From NCBI GenBank assembly GCA_050872785.1, contig JBNMHO010000001.1, positions 62,001 through 126,000 of the forward strand: a stretch of 64,000 bases of DNA, in the 5' to 3' direction. Shown here piece by piece: positions 49,823 to 59,712 of the stretch. The stretch's first letter is position 1; each line of letters starts with the position of its first letter. The notes under the pieces were generated by a model, which was given only the letters and a program-made list of their open reading frames with translations, had not been told where the DNA came from and did not search any database. Origin of the DNA: UBA7862 sp050872785 (GTDB lineage Bacteria > Bacillota > Clostridia > Christensenellales > UBA1242). The position numbers were made by a program, and so were the translations under genes.

Positions 49823-50734
49823 TTACAAGCCGTTGCGAATTATTTGATTTACAAGATAAGAATATGCTTTTTCAGATTTTGCCTTTTTCTCGCCAATTAA
49901 ACTTGCTGTGTAATTTTCATAATCTTTTGCCCAAGAATAGGTGTCAAGCGAGTTGATGTTACTCACAAAGTTTTTGAAATCTGTGGAAGCAACTTCTTGA
50001 TTTGATGAGAAACTTTGAGAGTTATTGACATAGTTTTCATAGTTTTTTATGTCTTGATTGTTTGTGCTATAAATATCAAGCCATTCGTCCCTGCTTGTGC
50101 CACGAAATACATTTATTATTGCCTTTTGGGCAAGTCCAGCGGATATAACTGGCGACTGTGCTTCAAAAGTCATTTCTCCTTCAAAAGCATATTTTGACAC
50201 AATGTCGTGAAGGGATAGCAGAAGGCTTGTAAGTTTGTTGTAGCAGACAATGTATGTTGAAACAAGATTTCCTTCCTTGCTTTCCATAATTGCAACTGCC
50301 GTTTGACTTCCGCCTTGCGCACGTGCATTGGAGAAGGCTTCCATATATGTGTCATAACTTGTAAGTGTTGCATAATAGGCGGAGATGAAGTCATCAAAAC
50401 ACTTTTCTGCATTATCTTGTTCGCCTTTTGTAACTTCTGGCAAAACGGACATATAGTCAAGATATGTTTTGCAGCCCGAAAGGCCCTGTGACACAGCGGA
50501 ATTTACAAGTGACATATATTTGTCATCTGCCCCGCCATATTTATAAAGCACGTTCGTTCTGAACTTATCAAGCGAGCCGTCAAAGTTTTCTTTTTCTATG
50601 CCAGTTGAAATGTAGTCATACGCTTCATATGCAATATTTCTGTTTTTCAAAATTGCGACGCCAGCAAAGATTAGTATCCCAGTTAGCGACACAATCATTG
50701 TTATTCTTAACAAAACTGTCCAAAATTTTTTCAT
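49823..50734 (-). CDS. Membrane-anchored helical exported protein of unknown function
   Basis: 303 residues with one N-terminal membrane segment (about 8-28) and a largely helical extracytoplasmic part. No catalytic motif was recognised. Its helical style and position suggest that it works with the lipoprotein encoded 24 bases downstream. No Shine-Dalgarno precedes the ATG; a promoter ends 6 bases before it. It is divergently transcribed from rmuC. Confidence 0.72.
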   Translation of the reverse strand: MKKFWTVLLRITMIVSLTGILIFAGVAILKNRNIAYEAYDYISTGIEKENFDGSLDKFRTNVLYKYGGADDKYMSLVNSAVSQGLSGCKTYLDYMSVLPEVTKGEQDNAEKCFDDFISAYYATLTSYDTYMEAFSNARAQGGSQTAVAIMESKEGNLVSTYIVCYNKLTSLLLSLHDIVSKYAFEGEMTFEAQSPVISAGLAQKAIINVFRGTSRDEWLDIYSTNNQDIKNYENYVNNSQSFSSNQEVASTDFKNFVSNINSLDTYSWAKDYENYTASLIGEKKAKSEKAYSYLVNQIIRNGL

Positions 50735-50740
50735 ATATAT

Positions 50741-50769
50741 AGTTTATCATTATATAAAAAACCTGTCAA
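50741..50769 (-). promoter_or_regulatory. Promoter of the 303-residue gene operon, probably leaderless
   Basis: On minus, TTGACA (50769-50764), 17 bases and TAAACT (50746-50741), then 6 bases to the ATG. It is divergent from the rmuC promoter about 35 bases away. Confidence 0.6.
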
Positions 50770-50802
50770 TCGCAATCGGGCAGAAAATGTGCCACAAAAG
50801 CC

Positions 50803-50831
50803 TTTATCTTTTGCAAAGCATTTGATATAAT
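50803..50831 (+). promoter_or_regulatory. Promoter of rmuC
   Basis: TTTATC, 17 bases, then a perfect TATAAT (50826-50831), with about 15 leader bases including the GGAGG Shine-Dalgarno. The -35 is weak. Confidence 0.5.
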
Positions 50832-50852
50832 TTATCTGTATCGGAGGAAATT

Positions 50853-52151
50853 ATGGAACAAATCTTGCTTTTTGCAATTTTAGGGGTGAGTGTCTTAAGT
50901 GTCATATTATCAATTATTGCCATAAAACGCTCAAAGCCTCAAAATTTTGGATTGCTCAACATTGTGGAGGAAACAAAAAAACAAAACGAAAACTTGGAAC
51001 ACGTTTTGAAAAATCTTTTTGAAAATTTGTCGTCAAATTCCAAGCAGTTTAATGACTTTTTGCTAAAGGCCATTGGCGAATATAACAATGGTGTATCAAA
51101 CTATCTAGCAAACCTTGCACAAAATCAAAATCAACAATTAGGTCAAGTGGAAAAAAGGCTTAATGACATCTTGAAAGACAACGACCAGAAGTTGAATAGA
51201 ATTTCGGACATTATTTCTCAAAATCTTAACTCCCTTCAAGAACGCAATGAAGCAAAACTTGAACAAATGCGACAGACGGTTGACGAAAAGCTATCTTCCA
51301 CACTTGAAAAGCGACTTGGCGAATCGGTGAAGATTATAACCCAAGGGTTGGACACTGTTTCAAAGGGCATTGGCGAAATGCAAAGCCTTGCAACTGGGGT
51401 TGGCGACTTGAAGAGAGTTCTTACAAATGTCAAAACTCGTGGTGGCTGGGGTGAAGTGCAACTTTCTAGCCTTCTTGAGCAAATCTTCTCAAAAGCACAA
51501 TACAAAGAGCAAGTTCAAATTAAAAAGAACTCGTCAGAACGTGTGGACTTTGCTGTTGTTCTTCCTGGCAAAAATGACGGCGAGTTGCTGCTGCCTATTG
51601 ACGCAAAATTCCCAATGGAAGACTACTCAAGACTTTGCAGTGCAAGCGAACAAAACAATTTGCAAGAAGTGGAAATTCAATCAAGAAATCTTGAACAACG
51701 CATAAAAGACGAAGCAAAATCTATTGCAGAAAAATACATTTGCCCACCACAAACAACAGACTTTGCCGTTATGTATTTGCCAGTTGAGGGGCTGTATGCT
51801 GAAGTTATAAGAAAGCCTGCCCTTTGCGAAACATTGCAACACAAATACAAAGTTATGGTCTGCGGTCCAACCACTCTCACTGCCCTTTTAAACAGCCTTC
51901 AAATGGGCTTTAAGACGCTTGCTATTGAAAAGCGAAGCAGTGAAATTTGGAATACTCTTAGCGTATTTAAAATGGAATTTACTAAGTTTGTTGACCTGCT
52001 TTCAAAAACTCAAAAGAAAATTGACGAAGCGTCTGACACCCTTGAATTTGCAACCAAAAAGACAAGGACAATTCAAAAGAAACTTAAAGATGTTGCAGAC
52101 ATTGAGCAGACTTCCATTGAAACAACAACAGACGACCTTTTGGACTTTTAA
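50853..52151 (+). CDS. rmuC: DNA recombination protein RmuC
   Basis: 432 residues. An N-terminal membrane segment (about 4-23) is followed by a long coiled coil (about 40-190) and then the RmuC nuclease-like domain, with GGWGEVQL (about 196), RVDFAVVLPG, LPIDAKFPMEDY and MYLPVEGLYAEV. RmuC limits inversions at short inverted repeats in E. coli; its biochemical activity is not well settled. GGAGG lies 6 bases before the ATG, and a strong terminator closes the gene. Confidence 0.95.
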   Translation: MEQILLFAILGVSVLSVILSIIAIKRSKPQNFGLLNIVEETKKQNENLEHVLKNLFENLSSNSKQFNDFLLKAIGEYNNGVSNYLANLAQNQNQQLGQVEKRLNDILKDNDQKLNRISDIISQNLNSLQERNEAKLEQMRQTVDEKLSSTLEKRLGESVKIITQGLDTVSKGIGEMQSLATGVGDLKRVLTNVKTRGGWGEVQLSSLLEQIFSKAQYKEQVQIKKNSSERVDFAVVLPGKNDGELLLPIDAKFPMEDYSRLCSASEQNNLQEVEIQSRNLEQRIKDEAKSIAEKYICPPQTTDFAVMYLPVEGLYAEVIRKPALCETLQHKYKVMVCGPTTLTALLNSLQMGFKTLAIEKRSSEIWNTLSVFKMEFTKFVDLLSKTQKKIDEASDTLEFATKKTRTIQKKLKDVADIEQTSIETTTDDLLDF

Positions 52152-52170
52152 AACATTCTCAAACAAAACT

Positions 52171-52196
52171 TGCAGTGCTAGCCGCTGCATTTTTTT
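52171..52196 (+). terminator. Terminator of rmuC
   Basis: TGCAGTG-CTAGC-CGCTGCA followed by seven Ts: a 7-bp stem with one wobble pair. Confidence 0.92.
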
Positions 52197-52210
52197 ATTA
52201 AGAAAGTTAG

Positions 52211-52239
52211 TGGATAAAAACTTGTTAAAAACTCATACT
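52211..52239 (+). promoter_or_regulatory. Weak candidate promoter of the vanW gene, leaderless geometry
   Basis: TGGATA, 17 bases, then CATACT (4 of 6 matches each), 6 bases before ATG 52246, with no Shine-Dalgarno. It lies after the rmuC terminator, so some promoter is needed here. Confidence 0.35.
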
Positions 52240-52245
52240 AATTGT

Positions 52246-53691
52246 ATGAAAAAGAATATTGTTGAAGAAAAGAAGAACAGAAAACCATGGATAAGTTTGA
52301 AAGGCATATTGCTTGCGTTTGTGCTGTCATTTGTCATTCCATTTATGTGTGTGTTTTGTTTTAATAACTTTTTGTTTGACGAAGACAAACTTGAAAGTGG
52401 ATATTCGGTGTGCGGGGTTGACTTGTCGGGGCTTACAACAGACGAAGCGGGCGAAAAGTTAAAAACTCTTCTCACTGCAGATAAAAACTTTGTTTTAACT
52501 TTGACACATGGCAACCGCAAGTGGCAATTTAGAGGCGAGGACTTTGAAGTTCACTCAAACATTTTTCCACTGGTGGCACAACTTGAAAATTTGCGTGGTG
52601 GCTCCGTTCGGGAAAAATCTAAAATTTTGAAGAAGATAAGAGCCATGGGGTTTGACAATTCGGTGGCAATAAATTATGTTCTTCTTGATATGGACAAAAA
52701 GATTGACGTCATATCTCATGAGATTGAAAGCCCAGCAGTTGACGCCATGGCAAGTTACAACAAAACAAAAAAGAAGTTTGACTTATCAAGCGAAAAAATT
52801 GGCAAAATGGTGGATAGACAAAAACTTTATGACGACATTTCCCTTCGCCTTCAAAACTTGGATAACACAGAAATTAAAATTTCTCTTGTTGACGTGCCTG
52901 CAAAAATAACCTCAAGTGACGTGCAAAAAAGTCTTAAAAAACAAAGTATCTTTGAAACAAATTATTCCACTTCAAATTACGCCAGAAAAAACAATATTGC
53001 AAAAGCAGTGGACAGCCTTTGTGGCACAAAAGTTTTGCCCGGTGAAACATTTTCATTCAATGACACAATAGGCAAGCGGACAACTTCTGCGGGATACAAA
53101 GAAGCAAATATCATAAAAGACGGGGCGTTTGTCAAAGGGGTTGGCGGTGGAGTTTGCCAAGTTTCAAGCACGCTTTACAATGCACTTTTGCTTGCAAACA
53201 TCAATGTTACAGAAGCCCACAAACATTCCCTGCCCGTAAGTTATGTTAGTGCAGGGCTTGACGCCATGGTGTCGTGGGGTTCGGCAGATTTGAAATTTGT
53301 CAACACAACAGAAAGTCCCATTTACATTGTAGGGTCGGCAGACGGCAACAAGATAACTTTTGAAATTTATGGTGACACCAATCCAGAAAATTTGACTATC
53401 AAAACAAAAAGCCAAATTATAAAATCAATCTCGCCACAAGCAGACAAAATTATTCCAGATGTTGACGGCAAATATGCTGACAAAATTATGTTTAAAGGTG
53501 AATATTTGCGAATTAAAAAACCAAAAGACGGATATGAGGCAGTAAGTTCGCTTGAATATTATAAAGACGGGAAATTGCAACGCACAAAGCAACTTCGCCA
53601 TGCAACATATGATGCTCAACGTGGGGTTTTGGTGGAAGGGTGTGACAAACTTCCAGACGGCATGACCCTGCCAAAACAAAATGTGCAATAA
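52246..53691 (+). CDS. VanW-family exported protein
   Basis: 481 residues. A basic cytosolic start (KKNIVEEKKNRK) is followed by one membrane segment (about 20-40), then PG_binding_4-type domains (SVCGVDLSGLTTDEAGEKL, about 65) and a VanW domain (about 265-390) with FSFNDTIGKRT, GVGGGVCQVSSTLYNA and HKHSLPVSYV. VanW proteins occur in some vancomycin-resistance clusters, but their biochemical role is not established and most, like this one, are not linked to resistance genes. Peptidoglycan binding at the outer face of the membrane is likely. The open frame extends upstream into rmuC; I chose the ATG after the rmuC terminator. Confidence 0.87.
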   Translation: MKKNIVEEKKNRKPWISLKGILLAFVLSFVIPFMCVFCFNNFLFDEDKLESGYSVCGVDLSGLTTDEAGEKLKTLLTADKNFVLTLTHGNRKWQFRGEDFEVHSNIFPLVAQLENLRGGSVREKSKILKKIRAMGFDNSVAINYVLLDMDKKIDVISHEIESPAVDAMASYNKTKKKFDLSSEKIGKMVDRQKLYDDISLRLQNLDNTEIKISLVDVPAKITSSDVQKSLKKQSIFETNYSTSNYARKNNIAKAVDSLCGTKVLPGETFSFNDTIGKRTTSAGYKEANIIKDGAFVKGVGGGVCQVSSTLYNALLLANINVTEAHKHSLPVSYVSAGLDAMVSWGSADLKFVNTTESPIYIVGSADGNKITFEIYGDTNPENLTIKTKSQIIKSISPQADKIIPDVDGKYADKIMFKGEYLRIKKPKDGYEAVSSLEYYKDGKLQRTKQLRHATYDAQRGVLVEGCDKLPDGMTLPKQNVQ

Positions 53692-53749
53692 AATTTATAT
53701 CACCCATTTTGCAACATAAAAGTAGCACTATGAATATAAGAAAATCATG

Positions 53750-53781
53750 AAAAAAGACTATCTTTATGATAGCCTCTTTTT
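53750..53781. terminator. Bidirectional terminator between vanW and the InlB-repeat lipoprotein
   Basis: A 13-position stem (AAAAAAGACTATC / GATAGCCTCTTTT, with wobbles) has a 5-base loop and T runs in both directions, between two convergent genes. Confidence 0.88.
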
Positions 53782-53789
53782 ATTTAAGT

Positions 53790-56700
53790 TTAGTCAGAGA
53801 TGATAAGTTTTCCGTCTGCGTCAAATAAGAATGGAAGATTAAGCACACATTCAGTTTTATAAGTGTTTGTTTCTTTATCATAACAATTTACAAAGAGAAT
53901 ATTTACACCTTCAAGTCTTGAGTTTAGGTCTTGAAAGGCATAACTTTCTATTCTATCTTCCGCTTCGTAATAATATTTTTGAGTGGTCTTGAAGATTATT
54001 TTTTCAACATTGTTGCAAACTGTTTCGCCATTCTCTTCGGTGTAATTCTTTGACTTTCGGACTTCAAGAGAATACACACAAAGAATATTATTTAGCATTA
54101 TCCCAACATTTTGTGGATTGTAATCGTTGCATTTTTGAATGGTTGAGAAGTTGATGTAATAATTGCCGTTAGCGTCCTTTTTGAACTCATAAATATTGTC
54201 TGAACAACCTTGCTCTATTGCCGATTCCAAAAGTCCAGACTCGAATTCTGTGACAGAAACATTTTCCCTATACATTGGGTCTTGTCTTTCATATAGCTTT
54301 GTGCTTTCGTTTAGTTTGATGTAATCATTAAAGCTGACTTTGTCACCCACTTGATAAGCTGTTTTATAGTCGCCAAATTCAGATGTGTCTTTAACAAAAT
54401 TTTCATTCACGCCCAATGCAAGGACTGATGTTTGTCTGCCAAAGCTACCAAGTTCATTAACATTATCCAATTCTTCCGCTGTGAAATTGAAAGTAAATTT
54501 TATATCGTCAACATATTTAAGATATAGATCATAAATTCTTCCGTTATAACCGTCATCATCATAATTAGTTCCGCTAATAGTTTTGTCTGATGTGGTGAAG
54601 ATTGCATTTGTATAATCTTTGTCTGTGTAATAGCCTTCAAAAATTTGACCATTATATGTGTAATAGATTTCGGACAAATTGGTGCCTTCAGCGAAATCAG
54701 CAGACTTCCAACCATCTCTTGTCATGGTATCTTTGCTAGTTTTGGCATAGCACTCCAAAAGCATTCCTTTAGATTCATGTTTTCCATTTTGAACGGTGCC
54801 AACTTCAATGTAGTGTTGCAATGAAAGTGGCAAACCAATTGTTGAAAGACTAAGTTTGTCTGTGCCATAAACTATTCCACGCCAAGAAGTGTTCATATGG
54901 TCAATATAAATTACTTTTTCTTCGTCACCACGATGCAAGTGAAGTTCATTTCTCAAAATTACTTCTGTGCTGAAATAAGCATAGACGGTTGAAGGATAGT
55001 AGTTTAGTTCTCCGGTTTCTTCATCACAATTTAGAGGAATTTCATATTCCAACATTGCGTCATATTTTTCACGCATATTTTTTACAATGCTTCTTTCATA
55101 TTCCAGTTGCCCTTTATCTTTTACAATAGTTCCTAGACTGCTCCATCCAGTCCCCCAAGAAAGGCTGTTGACATTTTGCACACGAAGATGCAAATTGGCA
55201 TCACCCGAAACTTCTTCCCACTTGCCGATTGAATAAAGATATAGGGAGTTGAACATTGTTTGAGGTTCTTCTTTATTTAAGTCATATTCCCATTGTTCAA
55301 GGTCAACAATTTCATAAACATCATTTATCAGCCATTGTTGTTCACAATCTCCATTCTGTTCTGGGTCAAGGTTTGGATTGTAGCCATAATGATACATTGA
55401 AATTTTAATTCTTACTTTGTCGTGTTGTGTGTATGCTGGATAGAAAGTTACATTTTCGTTGTAAGATGATGACACATTCTTTGCACAATTAAGAAGATTT
55501 GTTTTTATTGTTTGTTTTTCGTTTTCAAGAAGTTGTTTGTAATAATATTTATTTCCGTCTTTTAGAAGATATTTGCCGTTCAGTCTATCTTTAAGAGGAG
55601 TGTCTTTATTCAATTCGTTATAAAGTTTTTCGTATTGTCTTTCAATCGTCTTATAATTTACACCTTTGTTCATTGTAAACTGATACACTCTGCCAACATA
55701 ATCTTTATCTGCGTTTGTGTAATATTCAAAAGGTGCTTTTGCTTGATAAATTGTAACAACAATTCCCTTTGTAACTTTTAGATAGACATTTTGGCTTTCT
55801 GTTGGGAACACACTGCCAACTACACTCTCGTCTTCATAATACCAATTATCAAATTTAAAACCAAGGTCTGTTTCTTTTGGAAGGAACAATTTTGTGCCCG
55901 CCTTGCCCGTTTGTGGAATAACTTTGTAACTTACACCTTGTTCTACAACTGGGGTTAATGTTACAAGTTTTTCATATTTTGCATAAAGTTTTTCGCCCTT
56001 GTAGTCTTCATCGCTATTATAGTCAACCATTGTAGTTAGTTCTGGGTCTGTGAACCAGCCGACAAAAGCATATCCGTCTTTTTCTGTAAAAACATTGATT
56101 AAGTCGTGATAAGATTTCACTTGGTCAAAGTTTTGCTCAGCAAAGGAAGAGAGTGCGCCGCCGTTTAGTTCAAGTTCTGGTTCGGCATATTTCCACCTTG
56201 TTGTAAGAGTGACATCACCGCCTTCTGGAACAAATTGATTGTCTTTAACTTTATGTTTACATTCACTGTCAAAATACCAACCGTCAAAAGTTTTGCCTTC
56301 TGCAGTTAAATTTGGAAGGGTCAACATTTCGCCCGGTGTAACTGACTTTGAAAAGTCTTCTGGCAATGCTTCGTCACTTATATGAAGGCTTGTATATGAA
56401 ATTGGTGCAAGTGCTTCAATTTTTTCTGCTGGAATTTCAAGTGTATTTCCGTATGTAAAAGTCAAATCTACGCCTTCATAAATTATAGGAGTCTTTTTGC
56501 TTCCCAATTCACCTGTTTCATAAAGTTTAGACTCTGGGTTGTATTTTGGGTCATAGGTCAAACGGAGTTCTATTTTTTGAATTTTACTATCGAGATAAAC
56601 AACTTTTGCGTCAATTCGCATAACGCAAGTTTCCGCCACCGGATACCAATAATCTTCCACACGAGTTGGCATATCGCTTGTCATGTTTATGACAAAACGA

Positions 56701-57401
56701 GCGGTGAGAGTTGCTGTTTCTTGAACTTTTGATGAAACATTTTCTTTCTTGTAGTCATATTTCACTTCATAGTCGTCACCCAAAATTTCTCGTGACATTG
56801 TTGCGTTGTAGTTTGTTGCTCTTTCAATGACTGCAAGCATTTCAAGAAGGTTATCATTGTAGTCGCTGATGTTATTTTGAGCAACTTCTGTGACCATTGG
56901 GTTTACATAAGATTTGTATTCGCTATATCTGCCATTTACAACAGTGTTTGTTTTGCTTGCCCAGGTATCTTCGTTGTAACTTTTGCCGTCGTATGTAATG
57001 TAACTATTTCTGCCACTTTCCACATAGAAATATTCTTTTCCGCTTGAAGTATTGCGGGACAGTCTGTCGTAGTTTATTGTGGAATAAATGTCATTGCCGT
57101 TTGAATCTTTGTAATAAACTCTTTCAAAAAGACCGTCATGAATTGTGGTTTCTTTTGTTACGCCATTGACTGTGGTTGTAGTGGTTATGGAAAAATTTTC
57201 ACCAAATTGGTGAATTTTAACTCCCATTCCGCTACTAAGTTCAAACGATGTTGGAATGTATGCCTTTATTTCTTCTTGTGTCAAAGTTTTTGAGCCGCCC
57301 CCCGAGCCATTTCCCGAGTTTTCGCCACAAGCAGAGAACAAAAAACATGAAGGCAAAATTGCGAACATGGCAATAAGAAACATAATAAATTTTCTTTTCA
57401 T
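53790..57401 (-). CDS. InlB B-repeat surface lipoprotein
   Basis: 1,203 residues with a lipoprotein signal ending FSAC (Cys25), then a Gly/Ser linker. Residues about 40-330 form a beta-rich domain that I do not recognise. At about 350-560 lie Listeria-Bacteroides (InlB B) repeats, seen as FDGWYFDSEC, FVGWFTDPEL and FDNWYYEDES. The remaining ~600 residues are a large unknown region with another GYYTDKDY-like repeat near 950. There is no LPXTG, so anchoring is by lipid. It probably acts as an adhesin or binds carbohydrate. TTAGGAG lies before the ATG. It is downstream of the transglutaminase-like gene but separated from it by a strong terminator. Confidence 0.88.
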   Translation of the reverse strand: MKRKFIMFLIAMFAILPSCFLFSACGENSGNGSGGGSKTLTQEEIKAYIPTSFELSSGMGVKIHQFGENFSITTTTTVNGVTKETTIHDGLFERVYYKDSNGNDIYSTINYDRLSRNTSSGKEYFYVESGRNSYITYDGKSYNEDTWASKTNTVVNGRYSEYKSYVNPMVTEVAQNNISDYNDNLLEMLAVIERATNYNATMSREILGDDYEVKYDYKKENVSSKVQETATLTARFVINMTSDMPTRVEDYWYPVAETCVMRIDAKVVYLDSKIQKIELRLTYDPKYNPESKLYETGELGSKKTPIIYEGVDLTFTYGNTLEIPAEKIEALAPISYTSLHISDEALPEDFSKSVTPGEMLTLPNLTAEGKTFDGWYFDSECKHKVKDNQFVPEGGDVTLTTRWKYAEPELELNGGALSSFAEQNFDQVKSYHDLINVFTEKDGYAFVGWFTDPELTTMVDYNSDEDYKGEKLYAKYEKLVTLTPVVEQGVSYKVIPQTGKAGTKLFLPKETDLGFKFDNWYYEDESVVGSVFPTESQNVYLKVTKGIVVTIYQAKAPFEYYTNADKDYVGRVYQFTMNKGVNYKTIERQYEKLYNELNKDTPLKDRLNGKYLLKDGNKYYYKQLLENEKQTIKTNLLNCAKNVSSSYNENVTFYPAYTQHDKVRIKISMYHYGYNPNLDPEQNGDCEQQWLINDVYEIVDLEQWEYDLNKEEPQTMFNSLYLYSIGKWEEVSGDANLHLRVQNVNSLSWGTGWSSLGTIVKDKGQLEYERSIVKNMREKYDAMLEYEIPLNCDEETGELNYYPSTVYAYFSTEVILRNELHLHRGDEEKVIYIDHMNTSWRGIVYGTDKLSLSTIGLPLSLQHYIEVGTVQNGKHESKGMLLECYAKTSKDTMTRDGWKSADFAEGTNLSEIYYTYNGQIFEGYYTDKDYTNAIFTTSDKTISGTNYDDDGYNGRIYDLYLKYVDDIKFTFNFTAEELDNVNELGSFGRQTSVLALGVNENFVKDTSEFGDYKTAYQVGDKVSFNDYIKLNESTKLYERQDPMYRENVSVTEFESGLLESAIEQGCSDNIYEFKKDANGNYYINFSTIQKCNDYNPQNVGIMLNNILCVYSLEVRKSKNYTEENGETVCNNVEKIIFKTTQKYYYEAEDRIESYAFQDLNSRLEGVNILFVNCYDKETNTYKTECVLNLPFLFDADGKLIISD

Positions 57402-57535
57402 ATCAAACTCCTAACCCTTTAAAAATCTATTTATATTTTATCACATATGATATGATTTTAGAAATGTTTTTGGCATGATTTTAATACATATTTCAAAAAT
57501 TATAATTTATTTGTCTTATCGTTTTTAACACTAAA

Positions 57536-57571
57536 ACAAAAAAAGAATTAGCACATTTCTGCACCAATTCT
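57536..57571 (-). terminator. Terminator of the transglutaminase-like gene
   Basis: On minus, AGAATTGGTGCA / TGTGCTAATTCT (12 positions with wobble pairs) with a 4-base loop, then a T-rich run, 30 bases past the stop. Confidence 0.88.
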
Positions 57572-57602
57572 AAGTTTTGTAAATTTCAATTTGTGTCAAT
57601 GT

Positions 57603-59651
57603 CTATTTGTAAAATCTGAAAATGGACAATGTGTTGTCGCCGTCTGTTGCCACCCATTCCCAATTTGAAGTAACTCCACAACTTTCAAACCATGCTTCAA
57701 GCCCTCTTGTATTTCGAGTGTATGCTAGTTCAAATAATTTTGCTATTTTGGAATTTGGATTTAAAAGATAGTCTGATGAGAATTTAAGTTCCAAGACTGT
57801 TGAAGTTTTGCCGTTTTCAAGCTCTCTTTGACATATAGCAAAATTGTTCATCAAGTCATTGTCGTTTTCGACATAAAGGCTAACTTTTTCGCCATCGAGG
57901 TCACGAGTTGTTTTTTTGTAATACTCATAATTTTTGCCGTGGTGATAAAGTTCTGCGTCTTCTGGATAAGTTATTGTTCTTTCCCTGTCGTCATGGGCAA
58001 AAAGGAAATATGAGTGGGTCAAAACTTGATAATTTTCGCCGTCACTGGTGTAAGTTCCCTCGCCCCAAGTTGGGTCGATGTAGAACCAGTCGTCAATGCC
58101 ATATTCTGTGTCTGTTAGGTGAACTTTGTTCCAAGCGTGATTGCCCGAACCTACAATTTGCCCATTGACTTTGAAACATTCCACACCTTCAATGTTGCAC
58201 ATAAGTGAAATTGCTTTGGCAAGTCCGTCACAAACTGCATAGTGGGTGCCATTTCCGAAGTCATAAAACACGCCTTCAAGATAGAAGCAACTGTAATTTC
58301 CAAATGTTCTTATGGACATATCGCCCGTAAGTTCCATGTATTTGTAAGTCACATAGTCATACACAATTTCGCCACAAACATAGTTGTATATGTTCAAAGT
58401 TTTTTCATATGGAGTGAGTGAATTTGAGTTGTTAATTTGCTTTAAAACTGCAATAGCATTTTCATAAACTGCTTTTGCAACATCACTTTTGCCCTCGACA
58501 AAAATTGGCTTTGCTCCCGATTGAACGACCATATAAAGTTGCTCAGTGTTATAAACTTCCACTTCGTCTTGCGCATTATCTATTGCAAATGTTCTATCAT
58601 CTGCCGTTTTTGTCACATAAGTTGGGGCATAATTTTTGTCTTTTCCATGAAGAAACTCTGTTGCTGTGTTGTAATTTGCGTTGTTGTAAGTGTGGTCAAT
58701 TTCTTTCAAATCTTTGTAAGTTTTTAAGAAATTTTCGTCCAAATAATAGTTGAAATTGGTTAAAATTCCAATATTTCCGACTATTTTTGCATACAACACA
58801 TTGTCTTCCAAAGCGTCATATTCTGGATAGTTGTATATGCTGTCAGTTACAAGTGAATTGATATTTCGTGGAGTAATTTCGTCTGTTTTCACAAAGAAAG
58901 TTATGTCTTTGCCCTTGCCTTGTCTATACAAAATTGCCCATTTTACAAACCTATCAAGTTCCTTTTTTGATGAGATTACATAACTTCCCCATTCGCCGTC
59001 ATAATAGTAGTTTGCACGTCTTTCAAAGTCTTGCTCATAATATGCCCTAAAGTCGTAGTTTACAATTTCTTTTGCCTCGTTGCCGTCAGCGTCTGTTATA
59101 ACATTTCCTTCGCCGTCAAGCGCCAAAATTATAACCTTGTAATTGCCGTCTTTTGAGAAAAAGTTGCCTACATATTCGCTGACCACGCAGCAAAAAAACT
59201 CTGGGTCAACGCTTGATAATTCTTGGTCAACAAAATTCAAAGTTTTTACAATTTCGTCTTTAGAAAAAAAATTGATTGTATAGTTTTTAATTCTACAATC
59301 AATTTTGCCCGTTACAGAGTCTGTGCGAGTGATTTCTTGCTGATAATGTTCTTCTGCGAGCAGTGTTTCGCCGTCAAGTGAAACGGAAATTGTGTAGTCA
59401 TAAGTGTTTGGGGTTTCAGATTGCCTTTTCCCCACCCTATAAAAAACCGCCTCGGTTTGGGCGTTTTTATCGTTTTCCACCGTGACGGAATAGGTTGCTG
59501 CGTTCTGCACTGCTTGAACTTTTACAAATTTCCTTGACCCGACCATAACATTGTCGCCCGGGGCTTTAAAGACAAAGTATCCTAAAATGCCGAGTGCGAA
59601 GAAGGAACAAATCAAGAAAATATACAAACAAATTCTTGCTCTAGTTTTCAA
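57603..59651 (-). CDS. Membrane-anchored transglutaminase-like protein
   Basis: 682 residues with a TTG start supported by AAAGGAGG 7 bases upstream. One N-terminal membrane segment (about 8-28) holds the rest outside the cell. Residues about 35-380 are beta-rich and unassigned. The transglutaminase-like core follows, with the catalytic triad visible: Cys in HYAVCDGLAKA (about 471), His in GNHAWNK (about 504) and Asp in IDPTWGEG (about 523). In bacteria such domains act as proteases or cross-linkers, often on surface proteins or the wall. The substrate is not known; the adjacent giant and InlB lipoproteins are candidates only by proximity. Confidence 0.88.
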   Translation of the reverse strand: MKTRARICLYIFLICSFFALGILGYFVFKAPGDNVMVGSRKFVKVQAVQNAATYSVTVENDKNAQTEAVFYRVGKRQSETPNTYDYTISVSLDGETLLAEEHYQQEITRTDSVTGKIDCRIKNYTINFFSKDEIVKTLNFVDQELSSVDPEFFCCVVSEYVGNFFSKDGNYKVIILALDGEGNVITDADGNEAKEIVNYDFRAYYEQDFERRANYYYDGEWGSYVISSKKELDRFVKWAILYRQGKGKDITFFVKTDEITPRNINSLVTDSIYNYPEYDALEDNVLYAKIVGNIGILTNFNYYLDENFLKTYKDLKEIDHTYNNANYNTATEFLHGKDKNYAPTYVTKTADDRTFAIDNAQDEVEVYNTEQLYMVVQSGAKPIFVEGKSDVAKAVYENAIAVLKQINNSNSLTPYEKTLNIYNYVCGEIVYDYVTYKYMELTGDMSIRTFGNYSCFYLEGVFYDFGNGTHYAVCDGLAKAISLMCNIEGVECFKVNGQIVGSGNHAWNKVHLTDTEYGIDDWFYIDPTWGEGTYTSDGENYQVLTHSYFLFAHDDRERTITYPEDAELYHHGKNYEYYKKTTRDLDGEKVSLYVENDNDLMNNFAICQRELENGKTSTVLELKFSSDYLLNPNSKIAKLFELAYTRNTRGLEAWFESCGVTSNWEWVATDGDNTLSIFRFYK

Positions 59652-59683
59652 AATAATTCCTCCTTTCCATATTTTTCATCTTA

Positions 59684-59712
59684 ATTATACCTTGTTTTTT
59701 CATAAAAAGCAA
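59684..59712 (-). promoter_or_regulatory. Sigma-A promoter of the transglutaminase-like gene
   Basis: On minus, TTGCTT (59712-59707), 17 bases and TATAAT (59689-59684), about 32 bases before the start codon. It is identical in form to the promoter of the PrsA-like gene. Confidence 0.75.

Noticed and set aside
52246..53691. A vancomycin-resistance gene cluster because of VanW
   Set aside because: No vanHAX, vanRS or vanY-type genes are nearby; isolated VanW-domain proteins are common in Clostridia.
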